DNA of 64,000 bases from Mixophyes australis (GCA_036250195.1 JAVHZZ010000004.1:255378728-255442727), one strand, 5' to 3'; positions 1 to 10,545 are shown, counted from the first letter of the stretch. Numbers and translations are program-made. The notes: a model not told the origin generated them from the letters alone.

Positions 1-1666
1 CCCCGATAGTATAATTCTTCTCTGCGGGCAGGAGACCCCGAGAATAGAAGGCACAAGGATGGAATTTTTGCTGTTCCGAGCGTTGGGAGAGAATAGCTCC
101 TAAGCCCACATTAGAGGCATCTACTTCTAGAAAGAAGGGGAGTGTCACATCAGGCTGTCGAAGGATTGGAGCCGAAGAGAAGGACTCTTTTAGTGTTTGA
201 AAGGCTTGAAGAGCCTCAGGTGACCATTGCTTAGGATTAGCCCCTTTCCGAGTCAGGGCCACAATAGGAGATGCAATGGAAGAAAAGTCTTGAATGAAGC
301 GTCTATAGTAATTGGCAAAACCTAAAAAACGCTGGATAGCACGAAGAGTAGTTGGCTGGGGCCAATGTAGTACAGCATTCACCTTGTCTGGATCCATCTT
401 CAGGCCAACTCCGGAAACTATATACCCCAAGAATGGAATCTGGGGTAATTCGAATGAACATTTTTCTAATTTACAGAACAATGAATTTTTCCGTAGCCTG
501 GAGAAGACTTCTGCCACATGTTGGTGGTGAGAAGGCAGGTCCTGTGAGAAGATCAATATGTCGTCCAGGTAGCGGGCGACACATACATATAATAAGTCCC
601 GAAAGATCTCATTGATGAAGCCTTGAAAAACAGCGGGGGCATTACACAGCCCGAAAGGCATTACCAGATATTCGTAATGCCCGTCTCTGGTGTTAAACGC
701 TGTCTTCCATTTGTCACCGGAACGGATTCTGATTAAATTGTAGGCACCACGAAGATCCAACTTAGTAAAGATACGGGCTCCCTTGATGCGATCGAATAGC
801 TCAGTGATCAGCGGAATGGGATACCGATTCTTGATAGTAATGGCATTGAGTCCACGAAAATCTATGCAAGGGCGTAATGATCCATCCTTCTTTTTGACGA
901 AGAAGAACCCAGCTCCAGCGGGAGAGGTGGAAGGTCGAATAAACCCACGCTGGAGGTTCTCCTGTATATACTCAGATGTAGCTTGAGTCTCAGGTAACGA
1001 GAGTGGATAGACCCGGCCCCTGGGAGGAGTCTTGCCAGGTAGAAGGTCGATCGGACAATCCCAAGAACGATGAGGAGGAAGACGTTCAGACTGAGCTTTA
1101 TCAAAAACATCAGTAAATGAAGCATATTGAGGAGGGAGTCCCGGTGAGGTAGATGAGATGGAAGATTGCTGTACTTTGAGAGGAATGACTTGGGAAAGGC
1201 AACGATGGTGACATTCAGACCCCCAAGACGTGACTTGAGGGGTGCGCCAGTCAATCTGGGGAGAGTGACACTGAAGCCATGGAAGGCCTAAGACAATCGG
1301 ACTTGTCGTAACAGGAAGGATTAAAAACGATATTTCTTCATGATGCAGGGCACCAATCTGAAGGGTTACTGGAGACGTACTCTGGGTGATGAGACCGTTG
1401 ATGAGACGTGATCCATCAATAGCCGTCACAGTAATGGGTGTTTTTAAGGTAATCACTGGTAGAGACCATTGATTTACTAATGATTTGGAAATAAAATTTC
1501 CTGCTGCTCCGGAATCAATCAATGCCTGTGACTCAAAGGTTTTGGTAGCACAGGAAATCGTAACATCAAAGGCGCAGACTTTAGATTTCATGGAAGATGG
1601 AGAGGACTCCAGGGACCCTAACTTCACCTCTCCAGAACTAGTTAGGGCCTGGCATTTCCCGATCTC
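1..1666 (-). CDS. Ty3/Gypsy chromovirus pol (protease, reverse transcriptase), runs off left edge
   Basis: This is the pol frame of a retrotransposon, encoding aspartic protease then reverse transcriptase and the start of RNase H. It opens after a TAA at 1667-1669 and I find the same phase at three checkpoints with no net shift: protease DSGAAGNF (Asp codon 1514-1516), the RT block around KKKDGSLRPC (near 866-900) and the catalytic YLDD (560-571). The phase still holds at an RNase H-like PAEKNY at positions 11-28. It lies in the -1 frame relative to the upstream gag and overlaps its last 25 bases, so it is probably made as a Gag-Pol fusion. No stop was found by hand translation of the parts checked. 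The rest of RNase H, integrase and the 3' LTR should lie left of the window. The family is Tf1/sushi-like by RT sequence and by comparison with related elements here that carry a chromodomain. Confidence 0.88.
1616..1660 (-). promoter_or_regulatory. Probable -1 programmed ribosomal frameshift signal between gag and pol
   Basis: Read on the minus strand, the heptamer GGGAAAT occupies 1660-1654 and is phased G_GGA_AAT in the gag frame, the required X_XXY_YYZ arrangement. A 6-nt spacer (1653-1648) is followed by a perfect 7-bp stem, CCCTAAC (1647-1641) with GTTAGGG (1622-1616), around an 18-nt loop. The gag stop codon TAA lies in the 5' arm. Slipping back one base re-pairs GGG AAA and enters the open pol frame. 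Established knowledge: GGGAAAC is a functional -1 site in several retroviruses and in PEG10. Activity here is inferred. Confidence 0.75.
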
Positions 1667-2574
1667 TTAGGGCAAGAGCTGAGAATATGAGTGGAATCAG
1701 CACAATAGATACAGAGTCTATTCTTTACTCTTCGTTTCCTCTCCTCTGAAGATAATTTGGAACGTCCTATCTCCATGGGAATCACAGAGGGTGAAACTGG
1801 ACGAAATTGAGGGTTAGAACGAAGAGGTGCTTTAGCTGAAGTTGTTTTCTCAGCCTCTCTTTCACAAAATCTCATATCAACACGATGGCATAGAGAGATC
1901 AAATCTTCAAGTGACGAAGGAAGCTCTTGAGTAGTCAGTGCATCTTTAATTTTATCGGAAAGCCCCTGCCAGAAGGCGGCAACTAGGGCTTCAGTGTTCC
2001 ACTGAAGTTCAGAGGCTAAGATCCTAAATTGAATGACGTACTGGCCTACTGTATGAGATCCTTGTCGCAGACGGAGGATGCTGGAAGCAGCGGAGGTCAC
2101 ACGACCTGGTTCATCGAACACACTTCGGAATGTAGAAATGAATTTGGCACTATCTTGTAATATTGGATCGTTTCTTTCCCACAGAGGGGAGGCCCAAGCC
2201 AGGGCTTGTCCTGAAAACAAAGAGATAAGATAGGCCACTCTGGAACGATGGGTAGAAAAATTTTGAGGTTGGAGCTCAAAATGGACTGAACATTGGTTAA
2301 GGAAACCCCTACAAGTTTTGGGGTCTCCATCGTACTTTGACGGAGTAGGCAGGTGAAGCGTGGAAGCTGTAGACACCTGGGATGGCACTGGGGAAACGGA
2401 GGAAAGCACAGGAGCCTCAGTAGTAGCTGTCACAGTCTGTCCAGATGTTCCTTGGGAGGTTAATGACTGATAACACTGAAGTAACAGCTGTTGGCGGGCA
2501 TCCTGTTGCTCCACACGGCTGACCAGATGCTGCAGCATCTCTTTGGCGGTAGGTTCCGTATCTGGGTCTGTCAT
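1642..2574 (-). CDS. Ty3/Gypsy gag (capsid and nucleocapsid polyprotein)
   Basis: A 310-residue Gag that would form the virus-like particle packaging the element's RNA. The N-terminus (about 1-45) is glutamine-rich and probably coiled. The middle (about 75-235) has the tryptophan-containing, helix-rich pattern of the retrotransposon gag domain. A single CCHC zinc knuckle, CIYCADSTHILSSC, lies at about residues 288-301 (C-x2-C-x4-H-x4-C). I use the ATG at 2574, which lies only 13 bases inside the LTR boundary and precedes the whole domain. The frame is intact to its TAA, which falls in the frameshift stem. Length is usual for the sushi/Tf1 group. Confidence 0.88.
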   Translation of the reverse strand: MTDPDTEPTAKEMLQHLVSRVEQQDARQQLLLQCYQSLTSQGTSGQTVTATTEAPVLSSVSPVPSQVSTASTLHLPTPSKYDGDPKTCRGFLNQCSVHFELQPQNFSTHRSRVAYLISLFSGQALAWASPLWERNDPILQDSAKFISTFRSVFDEPGRVTSAASSILRLRQGSHTVGQYVIQFRILASELQWNTEALVAAFWQGLSDKIKDALTTQELPSSLEDLISLCHRVDMRFCEREAEKTTSAKAPLRSNPQFRPVSPSVIPMEIGRSKLSSEERKRRVKNRLCIYCADSTHILSSCPKRSGNARP

Positions 2575-2587
2575 GGCCTGATCTTAC

Positions 2588-4518
2588 TGTCGCGGGCACT
2601 AGGAGTTTTTACCCAGGGATCACCAGTTGGTAGGCTTACCAGAGCAATGTAGATGGTAATAGGGTACTCTGGTAGCTGGGTGATCACGGAACAGGAAATG
2701 GTAGATGATGAGATGCTCAGGAAAGTCTATGACTAGCAGCACTGGTAATATGGAGGTAATAATACACGAGGAACTGTATGGACAAGGGCACGTGAAGGTA
2801 GTCAGTGGTCTGCGATAGCAAGTTGTACCACTGCTATAGTGAGGAGGAATGTCCAACAGAAACAAGGAGGTGATGAGAGTCAGCGGTCTGCGGATAGCAA
2901 GTTGTACCGCTGTCTGAGTGAAGGAATGGAATCCAAGTGGAGGTATCCGGGTAGTCAGTGGTCTGCGGTAGCAAGTTGTACCACTGCTATGTGAGAGGAT
3001 ACTGGAACAGGTGATACAGGAAACAGGGATCAGTGGTCTGTCATCAGCAAATTGTACCACTGAATATATATGTGAGGAGGTGCACGGGGAGAGACTGCAA
3101 CACAGGATATACACGGGCACCTTATACACGATCCACAGTAACATGCACAATATATATAAATGACTGAACAGATCTGCAAATATAGAAAGTCTCTTGAAGT
3201 AATCCAGCACAAGATAACACAGTCAATGATGGCAATAGACTCAGCGGATAGCAGACTCCAGAGGAGAACCAACACAGTCCAGCAAGATATGCAATATACC
3301 AGCACAGTCAATGAGAAGTATGCATACCGTGGTTCAGAAGCAGGCAGTCAGATAGGAGTGCAGCGATACCTGAGCGGCAGGAGGCCGGCTGGATGAGAAG
3401 TCCCTGGATGGATGAGGCAGGGGTCTAGTAGGTGCAGCGCACAGGTAAGTAGACCAACAGGGACACGAATCCACAGGAATCAGTAACACGTGGAACTGGA
3501 CTCATGGAGGACCCAGGAGAATGGAGATGATCCAGCAGAGGAGTAGTTGATGAGATACGAATCCAATGCTGACAGGAGGGTAGAGACCAGCGGGACACGT
3601 GAAGGCGTGGAGAGCGGATCAGCAGTAGATGGACGATAGCGCTGACAGCAGCAGCAGGACTCTGCGGGCACACGGAGGTAACCAGTAGCAACCAATAGGT
3701 GCCAGTAGCGATGGAACACGGGAGAGCAGAGTAGACCAGGAGCTGTTGATCACGGAGAGTAGCGGATGGCAATGAGAGCAGCAGTCTCGAGGAAATACAG
3801 GAGAGCTGAGATGAGACTGCAGTGCACAGGGGCAGCGGATAGGAATCAGCTAACAGTCACGATGATGAACACAGGCGAGTTGCAAGCTGGAGGCTGTAGT
3901 GCACGGAGGCAGCGGATAGGAATCAGCTAACAGTCACGATGATGAACACAGGCGAGTTGCAAGCTAGAGACTGTAGTGCACGGAGGCAGCGGATAGGAAT
4001 CAGCTCACAGACTTGATGATGAACAGGTGAGTGGATGTGAAGTAAAGGCTGGAGTGCACGGAGGCAGCGGATAGGAATCAGCAAACAGTCACAATGATAT
4101 ATAATAGCGTTGAAGTGGTTTAGAAGACTGTAGTGCACGGAGGCAGCGGATAGGAATCAGCAAACAGTCACGATGATACAGTTGATGGTAGAAGTGGTAT
4201 GGGAACCACAGTAGTAGAAGTGGTTTGGAAACCACAGAGATAGAAGTGGTTTGGAAACCACAGGAATCAGCAGCGCTGAATACACGAGGAATACAGGAAC
4301 ACCTTCAGAGACTCATGGGGAATGAGACTCCAAGATCAGGCAACGTGGTGTTGACCACAGGTGCTTAATATAGGGAGTGTTGCCTGATCTGCCAATTGAG
4401 TTAAAGGGACATACACTGAAGTATAGGAAAGGGCTGCGCATGCGCAGACCCTCAGGATGGAGGACGGCCACGGTTCCTAAATGTCCGGGAAGAAGCACTC
4501 ACGGTCCGGTGAGTGACA
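2588..4518 (-). repeat. 5' LTR of the Gypsy chromovirus
   Basis: About 1.93 kb bounded by TGTCGCGG at 2588 and GTGAGTGACA at 4518, with inverted TGTC/GACA ends. The limits are set by comparison with a related solo LTR at 38895-40506, which begins and ends with the same motifs and has a target duplication. The interior holds diverged tandem copies of a short segment (AGGCAGCGGATAGGAATCAGC, split here as repeated blocks at about 3830-4170). No conventional tRNA primer site (TGG...) follows the LTR; only 13 bases separate it from the gag ATG. Confidence 0.82.
3825..4275. repeat. Tandem repeats inside the Gypsy LTR
   Basis: Roughly 80-100 base blocks recur, each with GTGCACGGAGGCAGCGGATA followed by an AATCAGC and CACGATGATGAACA context (starts near 3823, 3899, 3976, 4053, 4133), then shorter GTAGAAGTGGT units at 4190-4262. 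The related solo LTR at 38895-40506 has an analogous block at about 39850-40250, so repeat expansion here seems to be a property of this LTR family. Confidence 0.7.
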
Positions 4519-5081
4519 ATATGTTATATCAGAGTTACATGCATATTAGTAAAATACACGGAACAGGTTGAGGGAATCACATCATGAGTGGTATCATAAT
4601 GAACCTCGTTACATATCCTACTGTTTGGTTCACTCTGCGATGGAATCGCAGAGTGCATACACAAGTTATGAATGATAGGGAATTATGAACTACTTAAGAC
4701 TAAGGAATCTTGGCGGGAAGAGCCGAGCATACCCCCTGGAGAGGTGACCCCCTCCTTTGGATTCCTTGGGATGAACTAGCCAATGATTGACAACCCCTTG
4801 GACCTTCCTGAGACCTGGACCAATAGATGCAAGCTATACCATCTTCATTGTATTACTGTATTTGATTGTGTATATAAGCAGCAGCTTGTGATCCAGTGTG
4901 CAGACATCTTGTCCCCAGACTTCAGGATTAAATGACTGCACTGGATCTAGAGCGCCTGCGATAAGTAACGGGTGTATTTATTATTACTTCGCTTGAGCAT
5001 ATTTATTCTACTATTTGCGAATAAATCTTTGTGCTTTGGAAACACAACTCGAGGTTCGACAATCGTTATTGGTTAGCGACA
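4519..5081 (+). repeat. Partial retroviral-type LTR
   Basis: No coding capacity, but the layout of an LTR: TATA box TATATAAG near 4871-4878, AATAAA at about 5020-5025, and a 3' end GTTAGCGACA at 5081 joined directly to hAT transposase sequence. The left part is cut by the Gypsy LTR ending at 4518, so the start and target duplication cannot be seen. Transcription would run left to right. The retroviral class is not identified. Confidence 0.5.
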
Positions 5082-5802
5082 ATACGCACATAACACAATA
5101 CATTTGTTGTCCCGATTGGGATATAAATAATTCCAGACTGAAGAGGTGGATTTATTGGTCTTCTGCCCAGGCATGACGATGGGCTTTTTCATCCTATGGA
5201 CAACAACTGTTTCCCCCCCTGGTTCCTTATTTAAGACAACCACATCAGCATCCTCCTCGTCAACTTCCTCCTCAGCGCCAGCTACATCAATATCCTCCTC
5301 CTGGTGTACAACATTGACACCTTCATTATCAAAATCTGGAACTGCACTGTGGGTGATCCTTCCAGCATATGCAGAGGGCGTGCTGAAAATGGTGGAAGGA
5401 GCCACCTCTTCCCGTACAGTGCTGGGAAGGTCAGGCATCGCAACCACCAACACCCTTGGACTCTCCTTGGGGATTTGTGATGCCATGTCTTTAGAAGGCA
5501 GAGTTGTTTGCTGTGTTTTTGATGACAGCTTAACTCTCTTAAATTTTCTAGAGGGGGGGAGGAGGAGGGCTTAGATCGTTGGGTGAAGCTGAACCACTAG
5601 TCATGAACACGGGCCAGGGCCTAAGCCATTCCTTGGCACTCCGTGTCGTAAATGGCATATTGGCAAGTTTACGTTTCTCCTCAGATGATTTTAATTTCTT
5701 TTTTTGGATCATTTTAGTAAACTTTGGCTTTTTGGATCTTACATGCCCTCTACTATGACATTGGGCATCGGCCTTGGCAGGCGACGTTGATGGCATTTCA
5801 TC
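5073..5802 (-). pseudogene. hAT-B transposase, N-terminal part (continued at 8906-9006)
   Basis: Two overlapping frames (about 5548-5802 and 5079-5486) encode a lysine-rich segment, an acidic segment and the start of a BED zinc finger, including WNYLYPN and the C-x3-C-x2-C-like CIVLCAYC. The closest match in the window is the intact hAT-A transposase, which has the same order: MPF-TRS block, acidic run, then MPGxKTxKSTS before the BED finger. The gene is broken by a frameshift near 5550, by the LTR abutting at 5081 in the middle of the zinc finger, and by the insertion of hAT-A copy 2 at 5803. All catalytic parts are missing. Confidence 0.75.
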
Positions 5803-5819
5803 TAGAGATGGTCACTGAC

Positions 5820-5945
5820 CCCCGTGTTTTGGTTTTGGATTCGGTTTTGGATCTGGATTACCGTCGTGTTTTGGTTTTGGTTTTGGTTTTGCAAAACCGC
5901 CATTGCGTGTTTTGGTTTTGGTTTTGGTTTTGTTTGGTTTTGTTT
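5820..5945 (+). repeat. (TTTTGG)n subterminal array of hAT-A copy 2
   Basis: The hexamer recurs in two blocks around GCAAAACCGCCATTGCG. The same arrangement is at 56980-57110 in the full element, in inverted form at about 23420-23525 in copy 3, and in a decayed form at 25145-25215. Its conserved subterminal position suggests transposase-binding sites, which is inference. Confidence 0.8.
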
Positions 5946-6259
5946 TGCTATTTTGTTGGAAAATACATGTTTTTGTGCCTAAAATAACCCAATTTAGTGC
6001 TCCAACTGTTTTAGAGATAAGTAATCTAATTGTTGAGGTAATAAATTATCCAAAAAAACTGTTTAATTCTTCGTTGGTAGGCCTTCATTTATTCTACACA
6101 CAAAACAGATTGTCTTCCTCTCCATCTATGCATATTGGCAATGCAGCCATCGTCTTTGAATCTATATTACACCTTACACTTATAGTTAAATATGTAAAGA
6201 AATGGAAAAAGACAGTTTGCTTTCTGTCTCTATAGGCCCCCTCCACTTTTTTAAAAAAA

Positions 6260-6600
6260 CAAAAAATTCAGCCATTATAGACTGTACAATATTAATTGAC
6301 ATGGAGAAAGCCAGTTTGGTTTCTGTCTCTCTAGGCCCCCCTCCACTTGTATAAAATACCAAAAAATCCAGCCGTTATAGACTGTACAATATTAATTGAC
6401 ATGGAGAAAGCCAGTTTGGTTTCTGTCTCTCTGGGCCCCCCTCCACTTGTATAAAATACTAATAAATTCAGCCGTTATATACTGTACAATATAAATTGAA
6501 ATGGACAAAGGCAGTTTGGTATCTGTCTGCATCAGATCCTCTCTCCACTAGGAGTAAAATAGAAAACTATTCAGCCGTTATATAATCTAGAATATAAATA
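6260..6600. repeat. Left tandem array of hAT-A copy 2
   Basis: About four units of ~100 bp marked by ATTCAGCCNTTATA and GACTGTACAATATTAATTGA. The full element has about seven units of the same repeat at 57420-58080. The last units are more diverged, as is common at array edges. Confidence 0.8.
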
Positions 6601-7230
6601 GAAATTGAGAAAGGCAATTTGGTATCTGTCTGCATCATAATCATCAACATCATCATTAGCGCCCTCGTCGCCTACACAAATCTCCCCCTCATCCTCTTCT
6701 AATTCCAAAGTGGCATCCTCAATTTGGGTATCACCGGCTACACTCGGGCTATTAAGGCACACATCAGCAGAATGCTCACGATTAGACATCCCACTGTTGG
6801 ATGGACTCTCCACAGGGATTGTTGTCATTTGTGAATCAGAGCAAATATTCTCCTGTAATGCCTCACTGTTATCTTGCAGCTCGGCTTTGACGCGTAACAG
6901 TAGTTGTGCACCAATTGTAGGCTGGGTAACTTTTTGGGATCTGCCACTAATAGCCAAAGGTGAAGGCCTCATTCTCTCTTTGCCACTGCGTGTGTAGAAT
7001 GGCATGCTTGCAATTTTTTTTTTATCGTCACTTAACTTTTGCTCAGTTACACTTCTTTTTCGCTTCAATACAGTAAATTTTTTTTGGGTTTTTGTTTTTT
7101 GCACTAATTTGAAAACACTCTGTTGTTTGACATCGCCTTGGCCAGATGACGTACTGGGAACACTAACATCAGGACTGGTGACAGAACCTGGTTGCTCATT
7201 CAGATCATATGTGGACTGCTTTGAATCCAT
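6571..7230 (-). pseudogene. hAT-A transposase, N-terminal fragment (copy 2)
   Basis: A 219-codon frame starting MDSKQSTYDLNEQ, the same start as the 997-codon transposase at 58258-61251. It keeps the basic segment and the acidic run, then leaves the transposase after an EGAND motif into DVDDYDADRYQ, and stops in subterminal sequence. BED finger, RNase H-like core and dimerisation domain are all gone. The same junction occurs in copy 3 at 22011-22700. It cannot encode a transposase; whether the short protein is made is unknown. Confidence 0.88.
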
Positions 7231-7260
7231 TCTGAGCGCAAACCACTGGGGAGTGCTAAA

Positions 7261-8560
7261 AATTATTTAGTAGATACTGCTGACAGATATGACTTTTGAC
7301 AGCCAGAAATATTAATGCACAATTAGGGAGGACACCCCAAAAGCACTGAGGAGTGCTAAAAATTATTTAGTAGATACTGCTGACAGTTATGACTTTTGAC
7401 AGCCAGAAATATTAATGCACAATTAGGGAGGACACCCCAAAAGCACTGAGGAGTGCTAAAAATGATTTAGTAGATACTGCTGACAGATATGACTTTTGAC
7501 AGCCAGAAATATTAATGCACAATTAGGGAGGACACCCCAAAAGCACTGAGGTGTGCTAAAAATTATTTAGTAGATACTGCTGACAGAAATGACTTTTGAC
7601 AGCCAGAAATATTAATGCACAATTAGGGAGGACACCCCAAAAGCACTGAGGAGTGCTAAAAATTATTTAGTAGATACTGCTGACAGAAATGACTTTTGAC
7701 AGCCAGAAATATTAATGCACAATTAGGGAGGACACCCCAAAAGCACTGAGGTGTGCTAAAAATTATTTAGTAGATACTGCTGACAGAAATGACTTTTGAC
7801 AGCCAGAAATATTAATGCACAATTAGGGAGGACACCCCAAAAGCACTGAGGAGTGCTACAAATTATTTAGTAGATACTGCTGACAGATATGACTTTTGAC
7901 AGCCAGAAATATTAATGCACAATTAGGGAGGACACCCCAAAAGCACTGAGGTGTGCTAAAAATTATTTAGTAGATACTGCTGACAGAAATGACTTTTGAC
8001 AGCCAGAAATATTAATGCACAATTAGGGAGGACACCCTAAAAGCACTGAGGAGTGCTAAAAATTATTTAGTAGATACTGCTGACAGAAATGACTTTTGAC
8101 AGCCAGAAATATTAATGCACAATTAGGGAGGACACCCCAAAAGCACTGAGGTGTGCTAAAAATTATTTAGTAGATACTGCTGACAGAAATGACTTTTGAC
8201 AGCCAGAAATATTAATGCACAATTAGGGAGGACACCCCAAAAGCACTGAGGAGTGCTACAAATTATTTAGTAGATACTGCTGACAGATATGACTTTTGAC
8301 AGCCAGAAATATTAATGCACAATTAGGGAGGACACCCCAAAAGCACTGAGGTGTGCTACAAATTATTTAGTAGATACTGCTGACAGATATGACTTTTGAC
8401 AGCCAGAAATATTAATGCACAATTAGGGAGGACACCCCAAAAGCACTGAGGAGTGCTAAAAATTATTTAGTAGATACTGCTGACAGATATGACTTTTGAC
8501 AGCCAGAAATATTTATGCACAATTATGGGGGACACCCCAAAAGCGCTGGGGAGTGCCAAA
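7261..8560. repeat. 100-bp tandem repeat, 13 units, in hAT-A copy 2
   Basis: AATTATTTAGTAGATACTGC starts units at 7261, 7361 and so on to 8461 with an exact 100-bp period. Units carry linked variants (GAGGAGTGCT or GAGGTGTGCT; CTAAAAATT or CTACAAATT; GACAGATAT or GACAGAAAT), which alternate in places and suggest amplification of two-unit blocks. It lies just upstream of the transposase start. Confidence 0.95.
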
Positions 8561-8905
8561 TATGAAGAAAAAATAATAAACCTCTATCCTCCTCTCTGCA
8601 CTAGCGATTTTGGTTAGAGCAATTGCAAGAACAATATTGTATTCTCTGTCCCTGCTCTAATTAGCCTATGACTACACCCTGCTCTCTCCCTCTGTCAAAT
8701 GGCGATGGATTGCTGTGGAGGCGTGTATTTATAAAGTTGAAGTATCGCGAGAACCGAGCCCCGAGATCCGACGACGTCACAATGACGTTAGGCCTCGATT
8801 TGGATTCGGAATGGGCGGGAGAGTACCGAGCTGCTCAGCTCGGTACTCGGATACCCAAAGTTCGGGTGGGTTCGGTTCTCGGAGAACCGGACCCGCCCAT
8901 CTCTA

Positions 8906-9006
8906 ATTTCATCATCTATGTCATGACTAGTGGCAGCAGCTTCAGCATTAGGAGGAAGTGGTTCTTGATCTTTTCCTACTTTATCCTCCAAATTTTTGTT
9001 CTCCAT
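8906..9006 (-). pseudogene. hAT-B transposase, extreme N-terminus
   Basis: The segment from the ATG at 9006 encodes MENKNLEDKVG and ends at TSHDIDDE, immediately before the hAT-A insertion. The frame then continues on the far side at 5802 with MPSTSPAK. The 8-bp duplication ATTTCATC is part of this coding sequence. It belongs to the broken gene at 5073-5802. Confidence 0.75.
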
Positions 9007-9079
9007 TATATGCAGCACAAGAGAGCGTACCCCTAAACCACACACACTCGGCAAAGCCTTTAAAAATGATATGCGGCAC

Positions 9080-10100
9080 AGGAGAGTACCACTGGACTCG
9101 AGTTATACGGCTGTACCACTGGACTTATGCGTCAGGATCAGTGGACTTAAACAGCAGTACCACTGGACTTATACGGCAGGATCAGTGGACTTAAACAGCA
9201 GTACCACTGGACTTATACGGCAGGATCAGTGGACTTATATGGCAGTACCACTGGACTTATACGGCAGGATCAGTGGACTTAAACAGCAGTACCACTGGAC
9301 TTATACGGCAGGATCAGTGGACTTAAACAGCAGTGCCACTGGACTTATACGGCAGGATCAGTGGACTTATACGGCAGTACCACTGGACTTATACGGCAGG
9401 ATCAGTAGACTTAAACGGCAGTACCACTGGACTTATACGGCAGGATCAGTGGACTTATACGGCAGTACCACTGGACTTATACGGCAGGATCAGTGCACTT
9501 AAACAGCAGTACCACTGGACTTATATGGCAGTACCACTGGACTTATACGGCAGGATCAGTGGACTTATATGGCAGTACCACTGGACTTATACGGCAGGAT
9601 CAGTGGACTTAAACAGCAGTACCACTGGACTTATACGGCAGGATCAGTGGACTTAAACAGCAGTGCCACTGGACTTATACGGCAGGATCAGTGGACTTAT
9701 ACGGCAGTACCACTGGACTTATACGGCAGGATCAGTAGACTTAAACAGCAGTACCACTGGACTTATACGGCAGGATCAGTGGACTTAAACAGCAGTACCA
9801 CTGGACTTATACGGCAGGATCAGTGGACTTATATGGCAGTACCACTGGACTTATACGGCAGGATCAGTGGACTTAAACAGCAGTACCACTGGACTTATAC
9901 GGCAGGATCAGTGGACTTAAACAGCAGTACCACTGAACTTATACGGCAGGATCAGTAGACTTAAACAGCAGTACCACTGGACTTATACGGCAGGATCAGT
10001 GGACTTATACGGCAGTACCACTGGACTTATACGGCAGGATCAGTGCACTTAAACAGCAGTACCACTGGACTTATACGGCAGTACCACTGGACTGAGCAGG
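9080..10100. repeat. 44-bp satellite array within hAT-B, about 23 units
   Basis: The unit is dimeric: one half GTACCACTGGACTTATACGG, the other GATCAGTGGACTTAAACAGC, with variants such as TATATGGCAG and TAGACTT. CCACTG and CAGTGG within a unit are inverted, so each unit could fold back. The array lies between the hAT-B transposase start and its terminus, the same position held by the 100-bp arrays of hAT-A. Long frames through it are only a consequence of the repeat. Confidence 0.93.
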
Positions 10101-10129
10101 ACAGAACACAGGACAGCACCACTGGACTG

Positions 10130-10532
10130 TAAAATTAATAGATTGATCCCCTTTTTGAATCATGCATGTATTCAATCTCTATGCCATCCAGGAACTTTAG
10201 TATTTTCTAAGAGTGTACACCTTTTTACTGGCATTACTCTGACCTGTTCATGGTTTGCCTCTCTCCATAGTGGCCCAGAGACCACATTATATGTAGTGCA
10301 GGTTTGTTTTGAATTAGGACAATAGGATACATTTATGTGGATCAATTGTCTTTTTAATTAATACAGTCGACTATTGTGCAATACTATGTGATACATTAGA
10401 AGGATTACACCGTGCGATCATCCTGTTTTAATAAATTTTGTTTGCACTTTGGAATTGTTGCCGTATCATATCCTTTTTATAGTGATCAGTTATCAAATGA
10501 GGTCTTCCCAGCGCTAGACGTCTTCTGTGTTT
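10130..10532. mobile_element. 403-bp insertion in hAT-B flanked by 13-bp direct repeats
   Basis: CACCACTGGACTG occurs at 10117-10129 and 10533-10545, bracketing AT-rich sequence unrelated to the satellite. Because the motif is part of the local satellite unit, the duplication may be coincidental, but the length suits a retroposed fragment. An AATAAA lies near 10428. Family not recognised. Confidence 0.45.
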
Positions 10533-10545
10533 CACCACTGGACTG

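Larger units (their letters stand above)
5803..8905 (-). mobile_element. hAT-A copy 2, non-autonomous deletion derivative
   Basis: A 3.1-kb element with ends TAGAGATGG (5803) and CCATCTCTA (8905), flanked by perfect 8-bp duplications ATTTCATC (5795-5802 and 8906-8913). It carries (TTTTGG)n near the left end, about four ~100-bp units, a truncated transposase gene, then 13 units of a second 100-bp repeat. Sequence is nearly identical to the ends of the full element at 56961-63826, so it is young. It sits inside the transposase gene of hAT-B; removing it and one duplication restores a continuous hAT-B reading frame across the site. Confidence 0.93.

Noticed and set aside
862..1254. 130-codon minus-strand frame
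   Set aside because: It lies in another frame of the true pol gene, whose protease and RT motifs are in the other minus frame.
2620..3311. Minus-strand frames of 93-196 codons in the LTR
   Set aside because: They lie in non-coding LTR repeats and have no homology to known LTR-encoded proteins.
5903..6235. 110-codon frame repeated almost identically at 57061-57393
   Set aside because: Identity comes from shared hAT-A terminal DNA. The start is in the (TTTTGG)n tract and there is no matching frame in copy 3.
8996..9958. Long overlapping frames (107-168 codons) with repeating WTYTAGSVDLNSS-like peptides
   Set aside because: They are forced by a 44-bp satellite free of stops in some frames. 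No start context, domain or conserved protein is implied.
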